From positions 1 to 64,000 of the forward strand of contig ADNK01000257.1 of the NCBI GenBank assembly GCA_000320545.1: a DNA stretch of 64,000 nucleotides, written 5' to 3'. Each line of letters opens with the position of its first letter. Within the stretch, counting starts at the first letter, position 1. A model generated the notes under the pieces. That model was not told the origin of the DNA, searched no databases, and saw only the letters and a list, made by a program, of their open reading frames with translations. The position numbers and the translations under genes are program-made. Positions 58,501 through 64,000 of this stretch are shown piece by piece. Source of the DNA: Bigelowiella natans CCMP2755 (lineage: Eukaryota; Cercozoa; Chlorarachniophyceae).

Positions 58501-59630
58501 GCAACCCCAAAAGCAATCCAATCAAAAAGAAAAAAGCTCGCATCTGGGCAATTCCGCTCGGTTCCAGCATCCAGCAGTTCCAAACCATCATTACGAACAT
58601 CACCTACGTGGATCCGGTTTGGCCAAATGCCCTCGTTGCGTGGACAGTTGCTAAAAAGTCTCGGTTCGGCATCTACTTCCTCAATTTTCTCGATGCCGAT
58701 GGCTCAGCGACACTCCGCGGAAGTCCAACGATAGTAGGCCCCACAGGCCAGGTAGAGCCGAATAAACTGGGGGTTGTGAACAAAGACCCGAACCTGTGGT
58801 GGAAAACAACGCGGAGCAATACGAAGGGCTGCGACTGGAGACCCAACTACTACCTGCCTGTTTATCTGTGCGATATGAACGACCACTTCATTGCTTCAGT
58901 CGAGCTCTTTGTCGGAAAGAAGAACCTGCACGCAGAATCAATGTGGGATGATCATATTGGCTACGCTGCGCATTGGGGGGACAATGACCTCCTAAAGGAT
59001 GGAGTTCCACTAAGTGGCGATCCGCAGATTGTCGGGCCTTTCGAGCACACCCAAGAGGGAGGGTGGTTCGTGCAGTACAACGGGGGAGCGCCGAAGGTAC
59101 TGGAGATTATGAACATCCAAGTTCCGCATGATAAGACCCTAATGCTGGCGATTTCCTATCCTAAAAGCACCACATTCACAGTGATTGGATGCAGGGGCAG
59201 AAACAATAAATGTGAGGAGAATACGCGGACTACTGGGAAGAAGAAGAAGTTGACACGGGTCGGCAGCATCGCTAAAGTAAGAAAAGGACGAGGGTGCAAC
59301 TACTACTTCGACAGCGAAACAGGGTATCTTTACATTCGGCTCGTGGCAGTGAATCAACGAACAGTAAATGCGCTGTGGGATAAGATGTCAGGAGAAGATT
59401 TCAATTACCATTATGACAAGAACACGGGGGAGTATGGGCCGGAAAAGACGACAACCTTCAATGTAAATGGAGGGAAATATGGCATTCCTCACAGAAGTGG
59501 TATGAACTACTTTATATCAATTCAAGCAAGCTGCTCTTCAAAGGATGGAAACTTCTGCAGCGCTGATCCTATGACGAGAATCCCACCAAAGATGGCGTGC
59601 GGAGAGGCCAAGACAATCTCCGGTTGTTAA
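54108..59630 (+). CDS. Type II membrane protein: SEA-like, Pro-Thr linker, G8 domain and beta-helix (CEMIP2/TMEM2-like)
   Basis: Eight exons in phase, about 1,535 residues: 54108-54626, 54686-54748, 54860-54889, 54979-55053, 55117-55157, 55216-55298, 55685-56601, 56751-59630 (TAA). A 120-residue cytoplasmic part is followed by one membrane helix at about 122-145 (YIAICSVLVSVLAILVATYV). Next is a small SEA-like region (TYEDLDDAEK, then LSEDNIISLSIISGSVIVE), a Pro-Thr linker built on P-T/S-x-x-P-T units with a 15-Ser run, and a G8 domain at about 545-655 (KTWGGELPARNEDVTIPR, then GKIIIPEDSELIFSD). A long right-handed beta-helix follows (GYGGHVRVEGNAVGRISSVE, YPLHFHRM). Helix, G8 and beta-helix are the layout of CEMIP2/TMEM2, a cell-surface hyaluronidase; hyaluronan cleavage here is only a hypothesis. 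The last exon is unusually long for this window. Confidence 0.9.
55283..55378. repeat. Tandem duplication covering an exon end and its splice donor
   Basis: Two units of about 45-48 bp, each starting gctgaaggaggtg and containing cacacgaagatag, lie head to tail (about 55287-55332 and 55333-55378). The first contains the donor at 55299 and the second a copy of it (gaaggag|gtggga). Confidence 0.85.
55431..55573. repeat. (AT)n, (GA)n and (TG)n compound microsatellite
   Basis: AT/TA units at 55431-55500, GA units at about 55509-55546 and TG units at 55547-55573, all within the intron before the Pro-Thr exon. Confidence 0.95.
56189..56231 (+). repeat. (TCC)n microsatellite coding a Ser run
   Basis: TCC/TCA units translate as about 15 serines at the end of the Pro-Thr linker. 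Slippage would change the run in whole codons. Confidence 0.9.
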
Positions 59631-60662
59631 ACCGATTCTAGACACCTCTGATAAATATTTGTTTGAATTCTCATCAAATTGGTGACAGATAAGCTCCAAA
59701 ATTGGCAAATATATATAAAGCATTTGACATTCTAACCTACGATAGTTTTGTTGCTGTGGAACATAGTTTCTTCGACGGAGTGACAGTTGAGCCACATGTT
59801 CATATTTTTTCAAATATCTAAAACACATGTAGTGCGTTATTTCTATTAATAATACAATCCTAATGTGGCCAATATATGAAGAGTAACCATACCTAACCCC
59901 ATTTCATAATAAATAGTAATAATGGCTTGGAATTATTACGAATTACTCTTTTGAACAATATGTGCGCTGTGTTCACATATGCACACACTAGCCACCCTTC
60001 ATGCCGATACGCAGCGCTTTAATGGCTTAGCACGCAGTCATAACAAAAGTAGCATTGTGTGGTGCAGTGCATCCATGGCGTGAAATCAACAAGCACGTTC
60101 ATATGCTCCAGCTGCATGCATGTTACACATATAAACATGGAAACAATATGCAAGTGTGACCACATGCAAATATAGATCAAAGCTCTTCAGTATATTATAA
60201 ATAGATAAACTGGTATACGATACATGCAACATCGATGTGTGTGTGTGTGTGTGTGTGCGCGGTGTTGCGTGTAGTTTCAGCATTTGGTACAGCAAGCGTG
60301 GACGCGTGGCTCTGGAGGTCCGTATTTACTAGATATAGCCCCAGCAGTTTTACAACGAATTTTGGTTTGGTGCTTTACCATACTGATAATAACAAGATGT
60401 CGTATCGTACGACCTCCTACCCATGTCGTATGATGCGCTGCAGCTCCTCCTTTGTTACGACTGCATATACCCTCTTTTAACACATTACTATTCACAATAA
60501 CATACTATATACAATTTTAGAAATTCGTTGCAGAATAAGCTCAATGGCCAAGCTGTTGTTCAGTCAATCGTATCTGCTATACCGCGTGGCTTTTATCACC
60601 CAAAACTACCTATCATGTTTGATAAGAAGTTGCTGGTTCATTCAGTAGAAGTTGTAGTAGTA
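59631..60662. other. Convergent spacer
   Basis: Between the G8-protein gene (+) and the phosphatase gene (-). It contains a (TG)n run at 60235-60260. No exon chain found. Confidence 0.6.
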
Positions 60663-60788
60663 TCAGTAGCTGACGGAGTTGAGATAGTGAAGTCGCACCT
60701 GGATTACGAGTAGCAATAAGGCATGATGATGCATGAGAGCATGCTCCTTTTCTCTCAAATCTTTATGCAAATACTATGTGCGTGTGTT

Positions 60789-60827
<39 letters not shown>

Positions 60828-60898
60828 TAAAAAAACAATTACCCGCACGCAATCGTCATCATCCTCTTCAACAGGACTCACTAGTATGATGATGGCAT

Positions 60899-60932
<34 letters not shown>

Positions 60933-61690
60933 ACATAAGGATTGTATCCCGACAAAAAAGTAGAACAAAAGGCAAGGTATATACCCGCACCAAGAAATAT
61001 GAAATGATAAGATGTCATATTTGGCAGCTGCAGCAGCAGCACCTTGGATATCGATGCAGGATATTGAAGTATTTAACAGAGCGAAGGAGCAGTTGGCCTA
61101 AGTGTGTTATAGTGCGTGAGTGTGTGAGCGAGTGTGTTCAATGTAGTAGCACACAATAAGAGGACTATTAGTATTGATGGTTATGGTTGGCATCAAAAAA
61201 GGGAGATCAATAGCACCTGCGTCAGAGATCGGATTAAAGCAGAGAGAAAGCTTCCATGCGAAATCACCGCTATCGTTGTGTCTTCTTCTATCTGACCAGC
61301 CATGTAAAACAGCCTTTTTTTGCTTGAAATGGCACGCTCAATCTGGTGAGAATATCCGGGATAAAAAGACAAATCAAGGCTTTAGTCACTTCTTTTCAGA
61401 ATCTTCATCATCTTCTTCTTATATACTCATTGATGTGTCAGTTGGTATTGCCGTGTTCTGTTGTCCATCACTGCTATCTCACGAAGAAGAGATACGACGA
61501 CATCATAACTCATCAAGTGATAACAATAATCAACACGCACGTGCTCACTGACAAAGAAGCACTACTACCATCTGATCGTAGGTCTCCACGCCTCCCCTCC
61601 ACCATCCATTGGTGCTCACACCAGACTTCTCAGCGACGTTATAACCAGAGAATTCCACCAATATCTGGTCTCGGGTCAGCCCGCGCTGAG

Positions 61691-61724
<34 letters not shown>

Positions 61725-62390
61725 TATTTATAAGTTTTCGGAGCAACATTCCTACTTTGTGCGCCCTGCCGACATCGATCGAAAACCCACAAAAAACGCT
61801 GCACAGATCCCCATTGAATGGGCGCGCACCACTGATTTCTGTTAGCACGCAATAATCGCAGCTGCTACTGCTGCGTCCAAATACGTGTAGAGCGTAGTAT
61901 CCGAAGAGCAGTTGATACTACGCTATACAGCGTATGGAGGGCCTCCTTCTTCTTCTTCTTCTTCTTCTTCTTCTTCTTCTTCTTTTTGGTTGGTTAGTAG
62001 CTGCTGCAGACAGTTATCATTCGGCTAAAGAAAGAGGTGGTGATGAGCTACGTACCAGAACGCCCTTGTTCATATGAAACACGCCGCCAGTCTCATGGAT
62101 GCTTGGCCACACCTAGCAGTTGAGTACTGTTTGGTGGAATGATCTCAACGATGATGCTGTCCGCAATCATGGTATAGTATCTAGCACCTACTACTGCTAC
62201 CTCAGTTGGGATCTTCATTCGTCTATGAATAGGAGAGGCAGTTTGCAGAGCCCTATCAGAGGATGATAATGATAGTGTGAGGCCATATTTGCGTGTTGTA
62301 GGCGCTGTCGTCACTTCTTCAGACATCATTGTATTTTGTGCAGCTATCGACAGTAGTTCAAATGGGGAAGGGAGCACACCGAGCCATAAC

Positions 62391-62428
<38 letters not shown>

Positions 62429-63011
62429 TCACCGGTACATGGCTGAGGTGTACACACGCTTGATCCCGGTCTTTCTACCCGCGAAATCATACAATTGGGG
62501 GTTTTGCCTGTTGTCATTGGGATCGAAGGGAAAGTAAAGGAGGAGGCCGCTACTGTATATCGCATTATCTACTACTGTAAACTGTGTGATGTGAAGTGCA
62601 AGTTCTAGTAAAGACATTTGTACTACTTACTCCAGGCGTGTAGCAAGATCTTCGGCTTGGATCCAGCCCTCCTCTGCATACATTACACCATTATCTCAGT
62701 ACAGCGACGACTCAAAGAAGCAGGATCTTCGGAACATTTGACATTTCCAGGGCATTGCACGATTCTTAGGCGAAGCATGCTCTCGAGTTGTTTACCTGTG
62801 AGAGGGGGGTCAGGGTACCGATCATAGTCCCAGAAATCCTGTCTGTCCGAGCTGCAGAGCTACAATAATAACGATGATCATCGGGCAGTAAAGATATCAC
62901 CAAAAAGAGTGAGGTCATCAATAACGCTTTATTCGCATGCTCACATGACCATTCTGTCTGAGTCCACTAAACATTAGCACCATGAGAGATTCAGTGCGCT
63001 ACAACACGCTC

Positions 63012-63045
<34 letters not shown>

Positions 63046-63505
63046 CGATGAGGTAATCTACCTCTCGATACAGCCTATTGTTCTCTGATTCTGCATGCCT
63101 GATAAACAGTACTCGCAATATTCCACCGTCTTTCTCTCCCTTCATGCCCGAGTGTTTATATCCACGTCTTCCACCCTCAACAGTTCTTTGGGAAGAGAGC
63201 ATTCTAGTCTTCCCAAGAAGGGGGGCCCGAGTGCTTTTAAGGTGATGCTGGCAACTTACCTTCGCTTGTTGGTATAAGAACCGGTGCTCTGTAGATGTAC
63301 CTGAATGACGGGAGAAATACATAAGATATAGACAGGTGTCATATGTATCGCATGGATCTTTTCTCTTACCTAGTCTACATGAGGCAGTGAGACCTCTCGT
63401 CGTTCGTCTCAAAGATTGCCGCTCCCCGCTTGCCCTGCCCCGCAAAAGGGAGGCACTGCACTTCAACGTTCGCGTTGTTTTTGCGGACAAACAACTTAGC
63501 TTCAT
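60663..63505 (-). CDS. Histidine phosphatase superfamily protein (phosphoglycerate mutase-like), possibly organelle-targeted
   Basis: Exons in phase total 987 bases, giving 328 residues: 63505-63370, 63300-63260, 63208-63062 (LRVLFIRHAESENN), 62859-62796 (DYDRYPDPPLT), 62673-62631 (GWIQAEDLATRLE), 62507-62433 (KRVYTSAMYR), 62252-62201 (ALQTASPIHRR), 62112-62056 (WPSIHETGGVFHMNKG), 61685-61569 (RGLTRDQILVEFSGYNVAE), 61342-61217 (IAVISHGSFLSALIRSL), 61097-61043, 60880-60843, 60698-60663 (TGA). The phospho-accepting His is in RHAESE (about residue 97). The second His is in SHGSF, and the RALQTA and IHETGG motifs complete the catalytic pocket. The first 45 residues (MKLSCLSAKTTRTLKCSASL) are Ser/Arg-rich without acids, like a transit peptide. 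A shorter start at 63145 is also possible. The substrate is unknown. Confidence 0.9.
60792..60931. repeat. (TG)n and (GAT)n microsatellites flanking a tiny exon
   Basis: A TG run at 60792-60826 and GAT units at 60898-60931 bracket the 38-base phosphatase exon 60843-60880. Confidence 0.9.
61694..61985. repeat. (ATC)n and (TTC)n microsatellites in one phosphatase intron
   Basis: ATC units at 61694-61724 lie just upstream (minus strand) of the acceptor of exon 61685-61569. TTC units run at 61947-61985 in the same intron. Confidence 0.9.
62393..62426. repeat. (AT)n microsatellite in a phosphatase intron
   Basis: Sits a few bases past the donor of exon 62507-62433. Another GAT run, at 63012-63047, fills the intron after the RHAESE exon. 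Confidence 0.9.
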
Positions 63506-64000
63506 CAACTATGTCTATACAATGTAGTTATAGGAGGATATATTAGACGAGAACTCCTCTGATAGGGATCCAACTCGCCACCACAAATCATCACGTAGCA
63601 CTCGACGGCTAGATTTCAGACGGTAGAAAGGCGACCTAGCCCGCCAATTGGAATGGCCATTCAGCAAATATTCTCGGGTATAAAACCAATGGTGAAAGCA
63701 TAGGTGTTACCTTTCGCTTCGAACTAGTTTGGTCTGAGTATAGGTGGTGTGGGGCGCCTACGTGGCGACACCATTCGGAATGTTAGAGCAGCAGCAGCGC
63801 CTAATTATTGGAATTTTTATTTTTATTTTTACAAAAACGCAGGGGATTTTATGCTATCTCATCCATATTTGCTACGGTTGGGCTTGATCTAGATATTTTT
63901 AAAAGTCACATCCTTGGATGATATTCCATTTACGATAAAGTAGGCATAAAATGTTGACACATAAAAACGCATGATATTTAATCTCTACGACATGGAATAT
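63506..64000. other. Right-edge spacer
   Basis: Upstream of the phosphatase gene. AT-rich, with no exon or repeat that I can support. Confidence 0.5.

Overview
The window looks like nuclear DNA of a free-living protist, probably an alga or related single-celled eukaryote of the stramenopile/rhizarian/haptophyte kind. I cannot fix the lineage from sequence alone. Nearly every gene is cut into many small exons by GT-AG introns of about 35 to 200 bases. All three stop codons end genes, so the code is standard. Long microsatellites sit in introns and spacers. The proteins combine surface domains (Reeler, DOMON, SEA-like, G8, NHL, beta-trefoil) with a Pro-Thr linker of the type common in algal surface proteins. 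Most genes are invisible as long open frames. I found them by joining short frames across splice sites and checking that reading phase is kept; four multi-exon models sum to an exact number of codons.

Left third (1-24.6 kb). A minus-strand ABCA transporter runs off the left edge and starts at 4567. It is followed by a plus-strand single-pass membrane protein (5155-6842), a plus-strand NHL beta-propeller protein (8676-14138), a minus-strand ankyrin/EF-hand protein (15514-17599), a plus-strand thioredoxin-like protein (18151-19231), a LINE 3' remnant set in a repeat array (about 20.5-21.7 kb), and a plus-strand orphan with an MGCGASQ N-terminus (21892-24604).

Middle (24.6-45 kb). A minus-strand WD40 protein (26019-29435) is followed by a very large minus-strand surface protein with Reeler, malectin-like, discoidin-like and DOMON domains and a C-terminal membrane helix (31139-37662). 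Next come a plus-strand type II membrane lectin (38533-39708), a minus-strand flavin reductase (40800-41767) and a plus-strand histone deacetylase (42616-44252).

Right third (45-64 kb). An intact Ty3/gypsy-type LTR retrotransposon has LTRs that read as identical and a 5-bp target duplication (45096-50810). A PIF/Harbinger-like DNA transposon (50980-53550) has long inverted repeats that supply the same start codon and first 52 residues to two converging genes. A plus-strand type II membrane protein with SEA-like, Pro-Thr, G8 and beta-helix regions resembles CEMIP2/TMEM2 (54108-59630). A minus-strand histidine phosphatase ends the window (60663-63505).

Taken together, about five genes encode secreted or membrane surface proteins. 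The rest are signalling, redox, chromatin and metabolic genes. The genes are not arranged as an operon, and most neighbours are divergent or convergent. Exon edges are given to within a few bases.
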